The position numbers were made by a program, and so were the translations under genes. From JBBDLF01 sp040879025 (GTDB taxonomy: Bacteria > Pseudomonadota > Gammaproteobacteria > Pseudomonadales > Pseudohongiellaceae), in assembly GCA_040879025.1 (NCBI GenBank), contig JBBDLF010000003.1, positions 124,001 to 188,000 on the forward strand: 64,000 nucleotides of DNA, read 5' to 3'. The notes under the pieces were generated by a model. The model had not been told where the DNA came from. It was given only the letters and a program-made list of their open reading frames with translations, and searched no databases. Shown piece after piece: positions 35,220 through 43,612 of the stretch (positions are counted from its first letter, which is position 1; the number at the start of each line of letters is the position of its first letter).

Positions 35220-35705
35220 TCAGGGAAAAGTCGCATCATCCAGTGGCAACTCGGTTTTGTAGACTACCTGTTTCAGAGTAAAGCTCGACTGAATGTTGGC
35301 GACCCCCGGCGTGCGGGTGAGACGATCCGCGAGAAACCTTTCATAGCTGTCCAGATCGGGCACCACCACACGCAGAATGTAGTCAAAACTGCCTGTCATC
35401 AGGTAACACTCCATCACTTCGCGATAGCGGGCGATACTGGTCTCAAACTGCTCCATGCTACCGCGCTCCTGACTGCGAAGCGTCACGTTGACGAAGATAT
35501 TGATCGGCAACCCTACCGCTTTGGCATCAACCAGGGCCGCGTAGCGCTTGATTATGCCCGCCTGTTCCAGTGCCTTGACCCGACGCAGACAGGGGGACGG
35601 TGAAAGCCCCACGGCATCGGCCAGCTCGGTATTGGAGATCCGGCCATTCTGCTGAAGATGGCGCAGTATTCGATAATCTGTCCTGTCTAGCCTATTTACT
35701 GGCAT
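35220..35705 (-). CDS. Lrp/AsnC family regulator (MdeR-like)
   Basis: ATG at 35705 (MPVNRLDRTDYRILRHLQQNGR) is chosen because it begins at the conserved DNA-binding domain. The 161-residue product has the HTH (SNTELADAVGLSPSPCLRRVKALEQAGIIKRY) and a C-terminal RAM ligand-binding domain (FVNVTLRSQERG, YLMTGSFDYILRVVVPDLDSYERFL). It is divergent from a homodimeric E1 gene 131 bp away. In Pseudomonas putida an Lrp-type regulator, mdeR, adjoins mdeA and the E1-like gene mdeB. By that parallel it probably controls the E1 gene in response to an amino acid or 2-oxo acid. Confidence 0.9.
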   Translation of the reverse strand: MPVNRLDRTDYRILRHLQQNGRISNTELADAVGLSPSPCLRRVKALEQAGIIKRYAALVDAKAVGLPINIFVNVTLRSQERGSMEQFETSIARYREVMECYLMTGSFDYILRVVVPDLDSYERFLADRLTRTPGVANIQSSFTLKQVVYKTELPLDDATFP

Positions 35706-35836
35706 GATATGCCTCCTTGGTACCCTCTCTCGCCATTTCATTATTATTTGGCGCGCTACATTAGCATGATTTGCAATCCTGTGTTAACCGGAAAAGGTAT
35801 AATCACAGTCATCTCGCGCTAACGAGGAACACAACT

Positions 35837-38521
35837 ATGTCTGATCCGGCAGAACGACCCGGCGGCATGGAGTCCGACGTACAGGAATGGCTGGAGGCCC
35901 TTGGCAATATTCACACTGTTTACGGTGACGCCGGCGTTAACTCCCTGTTGGCGAGCCTGCGAAGCTGGACCTGTGACCGCGGCATCGCGTTGGACCAGGA
36001 CCAGTTGAATACGCCCTATCTGAATACCCTGGCGCCTCAGCTTGAACCCGCTTATCCGGGCGACCTGGCGCTGGAAAAACGCATCGAGAACATACTGCGC
36101 TGGAATGCGATGGCCATGGTGCTGCGCGCACAGGATGCCGGCGGCGCGGTGGGCGGCCATATAGCCACCTATGCGTCTGCGGCAACCAGTATGGAAGTGG
36201 GCTTCAATCACTTCTTCCGCAAACGCGGTGCCGACTACGGCGGCGATCTGGTGATATTGCAGCCCCACGCCTCGCCGGGAGTTTATGCCCGCGCGTTTCT
36301 CGAAGGCAGACTGACGCGACAACAGCTGGATAATTTTCGTCGCGAACTGCAGCACGACGGCGGTTTACCCTCGTATCCCCACCCGCGACTGATGCCTGAT
36401 TTCTGGCAGGTGCCCAATGCCTCCATGGGCCTTTCCACGCCGCTGGCGATCTATCAGGCGCGGTTCAGCCGCTATCTTGAAAACCGCGGCCTGAAAGCCA
36501 GGGCCGGCGGCAAGGTATGGTGTTTCATCGGCGATGGCGAAGCCGATGAGCCGGAAGTTATCGGAACCATCAATATGGCCGCAAGGGAGCGGCTGGACAA
36601 TCTCATTCTTGTGGTGAATTGCAACCTGCAACGTCTGGATGGACCGGTGCGCGGAAACGGAAAGATCATCCAGGAACTGGAATCTTCATTCCATGGTGCC
36701 GGATGGAATGTCATCAAGGTGATCTGGGGTAGCGGCTGGGATACGCTGCTGGCACAAGATCAAAAGGGCATTTTGCGTCGCCGCATGGAAGAGTGCCTGG
36801 ATGGGGACTATCAGCGCTATTCCATTCTCCCCGGTGACCGCCAGAGGGAACATTGGGTGGATGGCAACCCCGAACTGGAGCGGATGATGAATTCCCTCAC
36901 CGACGAGGAACTGCGACAGATCAAGCGTGGCGGCCAGGACCCTGTCAAGATTTTCGCGGCGTACCAAAAGGCGCTGGACCAGGCGAATGGAAAGCCCACC
37001 GTGATTCTGGTCAAAACCGTCAAGGGCGATGGCATGGGACAGGGAAGCGAAGGCAGCAATACCGTTCACCAGAAGAAGAACCTCGACGCAGCACAGAGAA
37101 TTCAGTGTGCGAGAAATTTTGGCATACCTTTGCCGGAGGATGCCGTCGCCCGTGCTGAATTTTATTGTCCCGCCGAGGACAGTGCGGAACTGAGCTATTT
37201 GCGTACACACCGGGACCGACTCGGCGGATTCATTCCTGAACGAACGGTTGAATGCGAGTCATTGCAAGCCCCTCCGCTGGATTTTTTCGCATCGACATTG
37301 CGCGGTTCCGGTGACAAATCCCAGTCCACCACACTGGCACTGATCAGGATGCTGGCAGCCCTGCTGCGCCATCCTGCCCTGGGCAAGTATATTGTACCCA
37401 TTGTGCCTGACGAGGCCAGGACCTTCGGGCTGGATGCCCTGTTCAAGGTGGCCGGAATTTTCTCACTGGGCGGGCAGCAATATACCCCGGTTGATGCCGA
37501 TACGCTGATGGCCTACCGCGAGGCGGAAGACGGGCAGATACTGCAGGAGGGTATTTGCGAGACCGGGGCACTGGCTTCGTTTCTGGCCGCGGGTACCGCC
37601 TATTCCATTCACGGCGTGCCGACCATTCCGTTTTATATTTTCTATTCCATTTTCGGCTTCCAACGCGTCGGCGACATGATCTGGAGTGGCGGCGACATGA
37701 TGTGCCGCGGCTTCCTTGTTGGTGGTACCGCCGGACGCACCACGCTTAATGGTGAAGGACTGCAGCATCAGGACGGTCATTCCCACATTCTTGCCAGCAC
37801 TTACCCCAACCTGATCAGTTACGACCCGGCATTCGGCTACGAGATTGCCGTCATTATCCGTGACGGTATCCGCCGGATGTATCAAGAACAGGAAAAGGTT
37901 TTTTATTACCTTACGGCCTATAACGAAAACTATGTGATGCCCGCAATGCCGGAAGATGAAAACCTGGAACAGGGGATTATAAAAGGTGCGTATTGCTATC
38001 GTGGGCCGCGCGCCAGGGCGAAGCACAAACTCAGTGTTCATCTGCTGGCCAGTGGCGCGATTATGCAACAGGCATTGCAGGCGGCGGACACGCTCGCTGA
38101 GAAAGGCTGTCGTGTGCATCTGTGGAGCGTAACCAGCTTTATCGAACTGGCCCGCGACGCACAAAGCTGTGACCGCTGGAATCGCCTGCACCCCTTGTCG
38201 TCACCGCGTGAACCCTACCTGCAATCTTTGTTCGCCGGGCATGACGGCGTTTTCGTTGCAGTCACCGATTACATGAAGACGCTGCCCATTGGCATCGCGC
38301 CGTGGATGCCCGCGAATTATACCGTGCTGGGGACCGACGGTTTCGGCTTGAGCGAAACTCGCGCGGCGTTGCGGGATTACTTCGAAATCAGCGCCGACTA
38401 TGTGGTGCACGCGACGCTTGTTGCGTTATACCGGGATCAGCGATTGAAGAAAGACGAACTGGTCGGGCTGACGGCTGGGTTGAACATTGATCCGGACAAG
38501 GTCGACCCGGCGACCAAATAA
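35837..38521 (+). CDS. Homodimeric 2-oxo acid dehydrogenase E1 (AceE/MdeB-like)
   Basis: Start at 35837 (MSDPAERPGGMESDVQEWLEALGNIH) gives 894 residues, close to E. coli AceE (887). The thiamine-diphosphate motif is GDGEADEPEV near residue 232, with LILVVNCNLQRLDGPVRGN 25 residues later; the transketolase-like middle has HQDGHSHILASTYPN and the C-terminal domain has LGTDGFGLSETRAALRDYF. The enzyme would decarboxylate pyruvate or 2-oxobutyrate and pass the acyl group to a lipoyl E2. No aceF, lpd or methionine gamma-lyase (mdeA) is near, so it is an orphan E1. With the divergent Lrp gene it resembles mdeB, active on 2-oxobutyrate. The substrate is inferred. Confidence 0.93.
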   Translation: MSDPAERPGGMESDVQEWLEALGNIHTVYGDAGVNSLLASLRSWTCDRGIALDQDQLNTPYLNTLAPQLEPAYPGDLALEKRIENILRWNAMAMVLRAQDAGGAVGGHIATYASAATSMEVGFNHFFRKRGADYGGDLVILQPHASPGVYARAFLEGRLTRQQLDNFRRELQHDGGLPSYPHPRLMPDFWQVPNASMGLSTPLAIYQARFSRYLENRGLKARAGGKVWCFIGDGEADEPEVIGTINMAARERLDNLILVVNCNLQRLDGPVRGNGKIIQELESSFHGAGWNVIKVIWGSGWDTLLAQDQKGILRRRMEECLDGDYQRYSILPGDRQREHWVDGNPELERMMNSLTDEELRQIKRGGQDPVKIFAAYQKALDQANGKPTVILVKTVKGDGMGQGSEGSNTVHQKKNLDAAQRIQCARNFGIPLPEDAVARAEFYCPAEDSAELSYLRTHRDRLGGFIPERTVECESLQAPPLDFFASTLRGSGDKSQSTTLALIRMLAALLRHPALGKYIVPIVPDEARTFGLDALFKVAGIFSLGGQQYTPVDADTLMAYREAEDGQILQEGICETGALASFLAAGTAYSIHGVPTIPFYIFYSIFGFQRVGDMIWSGGDMMCRGFLVGGTAGRTTLNGEGLQHQDGHSHILASTYPNLISYDPAFGYEIAVIIRDGIRRMYQEQEKVFYYLTAYNENYVMPAMPEDENLEQGIIKGAYCYRGPRARAKHKLSVHLLASGAIMQQALQAADTLAEKGCRVHLWSVTSFIELARDAQSCDRWNRLHPLSSPREPYLQSLFAGHDGVFVAVTDYMKTLPIGIAPWMPANYTVLGTDGFGLSETRAALRDYFEISADYVVHATLVALYRDQRLKKDELVGLTAGLNIDPDKVDPATK

Positions 38522-38560
38522 ATTCGGTCGCTTTTCTGCGGCCAGCCTGACGCCTGTTGC

Positions 38561-39349
38561 CTAATGAGTCATTGAGTACATGAGGTAGTTGATGCCCAAC
38601 TGGTAGGCCATGTTGGCATAGCGCGTGGGATAGGCCGGATGGTAGGTGTGTTCCCAGCCGTCGCCCATGTCCGAATTCCAGTTGGCCAGCACCATGATAC
38701 GGCCGTGATCATCAAGAATGGCGTGGTTGCTGGCGTGGTCTATACCCTGTTCACCATACTCCTGGGTTCGTCCCAGTGCCGGAATCAACTGGGGTCCTTC
38801 GATATCGTAGTAGCAGTGAAATATTTCGTGGTCAGACGGCAATTCAACGATCTCGCGATCCGGGAAAATCATCGAGAAGGCCGCCTCGAAGTTATCCCAC
38901 TCCCGCTCACCCCAGAAATCATCAATCAGCAAAAATCCGCCCCTTAGCAGATACTCCCTGATGTTTTCTGTTTCCTCGGGAGTCAGGGTGATGCCACCGC
39001 CCTGCCCAACCTCCAGCATATAGAGAAACGGATAATCGAAAATCTGCTCGTCATCCAGGCGCAGTACGATGGGATCACTCATGACCCTGATATTGGTGAG
39101 CCGGGATACCCCACGCAAAAAGTTCATGTCGGCATCGGGAAAATCGATACTCCAGGGGCCTCCGCGAAAGCCTCCGTAGCCGCTGCTGTAATAGGAATCG
39201 AACTGTACCCGGACAAAGTTGAATTCACCCGCGCCATCGTAGCCAGGTGCAAAATCTCCGGTATTGCCTCTCAGGGAATTGACCTGACCCAGCAGGGCGG
39301 GACTCCACAGCAGTATGACGGGAACCAGAACAAGCGATAATTTTTGCAT
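38561..39349 (-). CDS. DUF4159 domain protein, secreted
   Basis: Start at 39349 (MQKLSLVLVPVILLWSPALLGQ) gives a Sec signal peptide. The 262-residue mature-type sequence has the DUF4159 core: EFNFVRVQFDSYY, PFLYMLEVGQGGGITLTPEE, and the diagnostic RGGFLLIDDFWG near residue 160, followed by HYPxYPTRY-like HPAYPTRYANMAYQLGINYLMYSMTH at the end. The fold is glutamine-amidotransferase-like, and the family occurs near MoxR/DUF58 operons in many bacteria. Here none of those neighbours is present. It is convergent with the E1 gene. Activity unknown. Confidence 0.9.
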   Translation of the reverse strand: MQKLSLVLVPVILLWSPALLGQVNSLRGNTGDFAPGYDGAGEFNFVRVQFDSYYSSGYGGFRGGPWSIDFPDADMNFLRGVSRLTNIRVMSDPIVLRLDDEQIFDYPFLYMLEVGQGGGITLTPEETENIREYLLRGGFLLIDDFWGEREWDNFEAAFSMIFPDREIVELPSDHEIFHCYYDIEGPQLIPALGRTQEYGEQGIDHASNHAILDDHGRIMVLANWNSDMGDGWEHTYHPAYPTRYANMAYQLGINYLMYSMTH

Positions 39350-39442
39350 GAGTCCGATGGTCGGGGCAGATTCGTGAATTCCCAGTTTCCTGAAATCGAA
39401 GCACAAATTCAAGCAACACCTCCTGAGATAAAACCACTTCGG

Positions 39443-40453
39443 CTAGCGCAATGAAGCGCAGTAATCCTCACTGCTTATCGCCGGCGTAAACCACAGATAG
39501 TCATAGGCGGCGATTTCGCCGAATCGGTCCAGATAAGACTGTGGATTTTCCAGCCCCGCATCCACTTCGAGAAGTGCCAGGGTCACGGTAGCCGACGCGC
39601 CGGCCGGATCCAGAATGCGAATGTAGTTCGGGACCCCAAGGTCATGCCGTATATGATAATTGCCGGCTATCAAAACGGCAGGTTGTTGCGGGCGGGCGAG
39701 ATCAGGGGCGACCAGGCTCCCGGCCATCGAGTAGTCCCTGGCCTGCTGCACGCGTACCATGGCCGGAAACTGGCTTGCAGGCAACAGGCTGCAGTGGCTT
39801 TCGTCGATGTCGCTGTTCAGTCGTGCAACCACGTCCTCGCTCAGCGCCGCGGCGACCTCCTCGTCAAGCGGTTCCTGATAGATATTTCGAACTTCTTCGT
39901 CCGTGATATTGGCGGCATTGATCGGAATCTCCGATGTGAGTGCGGCAAATATCAACGGACCGTAGAACTCCCAGTTCCAGCCTTGCTCATCCCATTGCAG
40001 ATATTGCCTCAAAGCTTCCAGCGTCTCCAGGTTCTGGTCCCGGATTCCCTCCAGGCGTTGTTGGCTGTCACGCATTATCATTTCAAATGAAATAAGCGAG
40101 ACAGCATCGTCCGCCAGGAGCCGGGTGACAATTTCAAGCTGAAGGGTGTGATGGTCAGGATTGTCGTGTTTTTCCCCCAGCAGGAAATAGCGGCTTGACG
40201 CGATGGCGTCAACCAGTTCTTCAGACGTCACGAAACGTTCGGAGCCACTATGCCAGATGCTCCCAACCAGGGGGTGATCGCGGTTCAGCGATGACTTCCA
40301 GTCAGGTACCGCCAGGCTTTGCGCCTGAGCGGCAACACCGGCACATGCCAACACGCAGGTAAACGACAACGTCTTGGTGATGATCGTGATGAGATTGTCC
40401 GCTGACCGGTTAATCGACGCCTCCCATGGCGAGCCATTGCTGGTATATTTCAT
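39443..40453 (-). CDS. ChaN-type haem/iron-associated protein
   Basis: The first usable ATG is at 40453, which overlaps the cytochrome c gene by 44 bp; a start after 40410 would have to be non-ATG. The 336-residue product carries a hydrophobic signal (TKTLSFTCVLACAGVAAQAQ), possibly a lipobox at VLAC. The ChaN/DUF399 core is YFLLGEKHDNPDHHTLQLEIV (near residue 80) and AVLIAGNYHIRHDLGVPNYI (near 280). Campylobacter ChaR/ChaN binds haem as a dimer on the outer membrane; the family is linked to iron uptake. Its coupling to a cytochrome c lipoprotein and SixA is unusual. Confident family, inferred role. Confidence 0.85.
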   Translation of the reverse strand: MKYTSNGSPWEASINRSADNLITIITKTLSFTCVLACAGVAAQAQSLAVPDWKSSLNRDHPLVGSIWHSGSERFVTSEELVDAIASSRYFLLGEKHDNPDHHTLQLEIVTRLLADDAVSLISFEMIMRDSQQRLEGIRDQNLETLEALRQYLQWDEQGWNWEFYGPLIFAALTSEIPINAANITDEEVRNIYQEPLDEEVAAALSEDVVARLNSDIDESHCSLLPASQFPAMVRVQQARDYSMAGSLVAPDLARPQQPAVLIAGNYHIRHDLGVPNYIRILDPAGASATVTLALLEVDAGLENPQSYLDRFGEIAAYDYLWFTPAISSEDYCASLR

Positions 40454-40871
40454 CGCTCCAGTGGCTTTGGAACCAGGCGATAACCGCGCGCTTTTCCGCG
40501 TTATCAAGCACCTGGCCAAAGGCCGGCATACTGCCTCCCATCGGAACACCGCCCTGATCAATGACCTGCATGAGAACGCGGTGATGCCAGGCATGCGCAC
40601 TGCCGTCCAGCGGTGGCGCGGGAAAGTTGCCATCGGGAAGCCGCTGTTGCCAGTCTTCGGCCAGTCCCTGGGCCCTGTCGCCATGACATACCGCGCAATG
40701 CTCCCTGAAAAGCAATCGACCCGATTCGACCTGGACCTCACTATACCACCGCCCCGTGCCGTCATGGCTTTCACCCGGGTCGCCGGTCTGCTCGGAACGG
40801 TCGCAACCGGCCGCCAGTAGTGAAACCAGAGCAAGTGACACGGCGACCGGTCTGGTCCATAGCATAATCAT
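40410..40871 (-). CDS. Class I cytochrome c lipoprotein
   Basis: This 153-residue protein has a lipoprotein signal (SLLAAGC, Cys23) and one haem-binding motif CAVCH (about residue 59) in LFREHCAVCHGDRAQG. The axial methionine is probably in GGSMPAFGQVLDNAEKRAVIAWFQS. It is an anchored electron carrier of the cytochrome c551/C4 type. Its ATG overlaps the end of sixA by four bases (ATGA), and the ChaN frame begins inside it, so the three genes form a tightly coupled operon. Confidence 0.9.
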   Translation of the reverse strand: MIMLWTRPVAVSLALVSLLAAGCDRSEQTGDPGESHDGTGRWYSEVQVESGRLLFREHCAVCHGDRAQGLAEDWQQRLPDGNFPAPPLDGSAHAWHHRVLMQVIDQGGVPMGGSMPAFGQVLDNAEKRAVIAWFQSHWSDEIYQQWLAMGGVD

Positions 40872-41365
40872 GCCTCGGTCTTTTTCGGAAAGTCAAAGCT
40901 GACCAGGGTCGCTTCGCCAAAGTCGATATCGCCCCATTGCTCCACCGGCAGAGAAAGTTCAACCAATCCCGAGGTGGGCATAGTATCGATTTGACTGTTG
41001 CTCAGCGCATTGGCGAAATCTGTAATCGCTGGGTTATGCCCGATGAGCATTGCCGTATCGCACTCTTCATCCACGGAACGCGTCGCCTTCAGGAACATGC
41101 CGCTGCCCGCGAAATACAGTTCCGGGTTGGCGATTACTTCCGCTTCAGGGAACCCGATGGCGTCGGCGAAGAGTTTTGCCGTGGTCTTGGCCCGCAGTGC
41201 CGGGCTGGTGATAATGCTGCCGATTGTGACGCCCCGCCGCAAAAAGCGTTCGGCCATTAACGGCACGTCCGCTGTGCCGCGTTCGTTTAACGGCCGTTCG
41301 AAGTCTTTGAGTTGTGCGTCGCTCCAGCTTGATTTAGCGTGCCGGAGCAGGAAAAGTGTTTTCAT
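40868..41365 (-). CDS. sixA: Phosphohistidine phosphatase SixA
   Basis: The start at 41365 (MKTLFLLRHAKSSWSD) contains the RHG/RHA catalytic signature of histidine phosphatases; the open frame upstream has no family sequence. The 165-residue product has the second conserved histidine in LIGHNPAITDFANAL and the substrate-loop SPALRAKTTAKLFADA. SixA removes phosphate from phosphohistidine of Hpt domains or PTS proteins. It is cytoplasmic and the first gene of the sixA-cytochrome c-ChaN operon. Coupling of a cytosolic signalling phosphatase to exported haem proteins has no obvious explanation. Confidence 0.92.
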   Translation of the reverse strand: MKTLFLLRHAKSSWSDAQLKDFERPLNERGTADVPLMAERFLRRGVTIGSIITSPALRAKTTAKLFADAIGFPEAEVIANPELYFAGSGMFLKATRSVDEECDTAMLIGHNPAITDFANALSNSQIDTMPTSGLVELSLPVEQWGDIDFGEATLVSFDFPKKTEA

Positions 41366-41528
41366 TAAGCAGTCAGCGGAGCGACGAAGAGTCCGGGATT
41401 TATCAAGTGTGAAGGATACAGGACAGCGGACTTGTGCTGCCAAGAACGCCCTTATACCGCAATTCCACTGGTAAAACCAGACAAAGCGGCCACAGGCACG
41501 ATGCCAGTCACGCGCACCGGAACCCGTA

Positions 41529-42842
41529 TCAACGTTCCGCGGCAATACGCTCTGCTTGCTCAAGAACGCGCAGCACATTGCCGTTCCAGATTTTGCCGAT
41601 TTCCTCTTCATTGTAGCCGCGCCGGACCAGTTCGCGTGTAACATTGAGCGTCTCACCGGCGTGATCCCAGCCGGTCACGCCGCCACCTCCACCGAAATCC
41701 GACGAGATGCCCACGTGATCGATGCCCATGAGGTCGACCGCGTACTCGATATGATCGACGAAATCAGCCACCGTCGAGGACGGCCACCGGGTTTCGATAG
41801 CCGCGGCGAGAGTTTCATATTCCACCTGTCGTTCGGGAGTAAGGCCATTGATACCGCCGTTGCCGACACCGAATTCGCGGCGCAAAGTGGCGAGCGCGTC
41901 GGTTTTTTCAGCAGGCACCCGTTTGATGTAACTGTCGAAGGCGACGATCTGCACCACGCCTCCATTGTCGCGAAGCATCCGGAGCTGTTCATCATTCATA
42001 TTGCGGGGATGGTCGGCCAGCGCGGTGACGGCCGAGTGGGAAGCGATGACCGGCGCGGAGGAGCGACGAGTGGCGTCCATCATCGTCTGCCTGGAAACAT
42101 GAGATATGTCGACCAGCATACCCAGTCGATTGAGTTCGTCCACCACCTGCTCGCCAAATGGGCTCAAGCCGCCATGTTCCTGTTCTGTATCGCCCAGCCG
42201 CTCACTGGGCTGAGCGGAATCACCGATGTCATTGTGTCCGTTATGAACCAGGGTCAAATACCGGGCACCACGATCGCGGTACTCCTGCAACAGAGCCAGG
42301 TCCCGACCAATGACGAAACCATTTTCGACTCCAATCATGGCCACCAGCCTGCCGTCAGCGAAAATCTCTCTCGCTTCGGCGGCGGTCTCCGCGAGGCCGA
42401 TGCGGTCGCCGTAAAGTTCACTGGTCATACGGTGAATGGCATCAAACTTGGTGGCGGCATCCGAGACCGCCTGCCGGTACCCGGCCTCCGTGCGTTCCGC
42501 CTGACCTACGTAAACGATAAAAAAGGCGGCGTCCAGCCCGCCGCTCTCCATGCGGGCCAGGTCAACCTGGGCGTCCGGTCGTTGCGCCGGATCATCTGAA
42601 TCAGAGGCAAAATCGAAAGGAATATCGACATGGGTGTCCATGACCATCACGCTTGAATGGATCCGCCGCGCCTGCTCATCGACCTCGGCTTCGGAAGCCG
42701 CGCGGGCGTTACCCGGCTGACAGACCGCCCCGAGCAGCAAGACCCCGATACAAAGCATAATGCCGGCGGGGTATTGTCGCCGGCAAGTTGAGCCAAAGGG
42801 TGAAAAGGTGGCTATAGTTGAATTCGACCTGGGCCGCATCAT
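41529..42842 (-). CDS. Membrane dipeptidase, peptidase family M19
   Basis: ATG at 42842 has GAGG with a five-base spacing; a second ATG at 42758 would begin directly at the signal peptide (MLCIGVLLLGAVCQPGNARA). The 437-residue product has the M19 zinc ligands and catalytic residues: DTHVDIPFDF (HxD), AMIGVENGFVIG (Glu), DISHVSRQTMMD and VIASHSAV (two His), and SSDFGGGG (Asp). Renal-dipeptidase relatives cleave dipeptides, including D-amino-acid and beta-lactam-like ones. It is exported. The following 770 bp separate it from the receptor genes, so a link to them is possible but not shown. Confidence 0.93.
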   Translation of the reverse strand: MMRPRSNSTIATFSPFGSTCRRQYPAGIMLCIGVLLLGAVCQPGNARAASEAEVDEQARRIHSSVMVMDTHVDIPFDFASDSDDPAQRPDAQVDLARMESGGLDAAFFIVYVGQAERTEAGYRQAVSDAATKFDAIHRMTSELYGDRIGLAETAAEAREIFADGRLVAMIGVENGFVIGRDLALLQEYRDRGARYLTLVHNGHNDIGDSAQPSERLGDTEQEHGGLSPFGEQVVDELNRLGMLVDISHVSRQTMMDATRRSSAPVIASHSAVTALADHPRNMNDEQLRMLRDNGGVVQIVAFDSYIKRVPAEKTDALATLRREFGVGNGGINGLTPERQVEYETLAAAIETRWPSSTVADFVDHIEYAVDLMGIDHVGISSDFGGGGGVTGWDHAGETLNVTRELVRRGYNEEEIGKIWNGNVLRVLEQAERIAAER

Positions 42843-43612
42843 TGTGTCGTGTCCTCGCTTCCGGATAGACCAATCCTACGAGGGCGGTGACGACTTGGCA
42901 ACCACGGGCTCGACCGTCGTCCGCAGAGAATGCCGATTCCAGGTGGCTTGGAATCCATACCGTCCACTTCCCGAAGTCGCCGGCTCTGGATATCAGCAGA
43001 CCGATAGACCGCTTCCCAGCAAACAGTACACGGTTGTAAAAGGGGGCCACATGGCGCCCTCTTTTTCCATCGAATTAGTTCGTACACAATGTTCACTGGG
43101 GCAAACTGTCGTTGCAATGCGCCTGAAACGTCTCAAGGTCTGAATAAAATATTAAAAAAATATTATTTTTGGTACAAATGGATACATTTGAATAATTAAT
43201 TGGTACCAATTATTTATTCAGCCAAATGCTTGCCTCTTGATCTCCTTAATGTCGATTTACTGTTTAATAAACAATGTACTACATGTTAGTCGCCATCAAG
43301 CTTGAAGTAACATATTTATTTGTGTCCAAAATATAATATTAGATATTTCTATTCGCCCAAAAAAGGTATGGAAGATCCCGCCAACTGGGTAGTCATTTAA
43401 TCGTTTACAGCAGCGATTTTTTGCCTAGAATCCACTTTCAGGTGAAGTGCGACTTGGCGCTTTTCGAAATGCATCAGTCGCATCCACCGTTCAGAAATGG
43501 CAGCCGGTAATATCAGGGAGCAGTTTGGTTCGAAGGATTTCCGCGCTTCCAGACTCGAGAAGAATTATTCAACCCACAAGAGAATAAGTCTTTCACAATC
43601 GGAGAGAGAAAT
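42843..43612. promoter_or_regulatory. Long AT-rich upstream region of the first TonB-dependent receptor
   Basis: No gene was found in these 770 bp. From about 43137 to 43440 the composition switches to strongly AT-rich, unlike all neighbours. It contains two adjacent dyads: CAAATG(GATA)CATTTG at 43175-43190 and the 14-bp palindrome AATTGGTACCAATT at 43198-43211. GGAGAGAG lies just before the ATG at 43613. This is probably the promoter and operator region of the receptor; the regulator is unknown. Confidence 0.5.

Noticed and set aside
42709..43050. Minus-strand 113-codon ORF upstream of the dipeptidase
   Set aside because: It overlaps the dipeptidase start in another frame and has no family features or ribosome-binding site.
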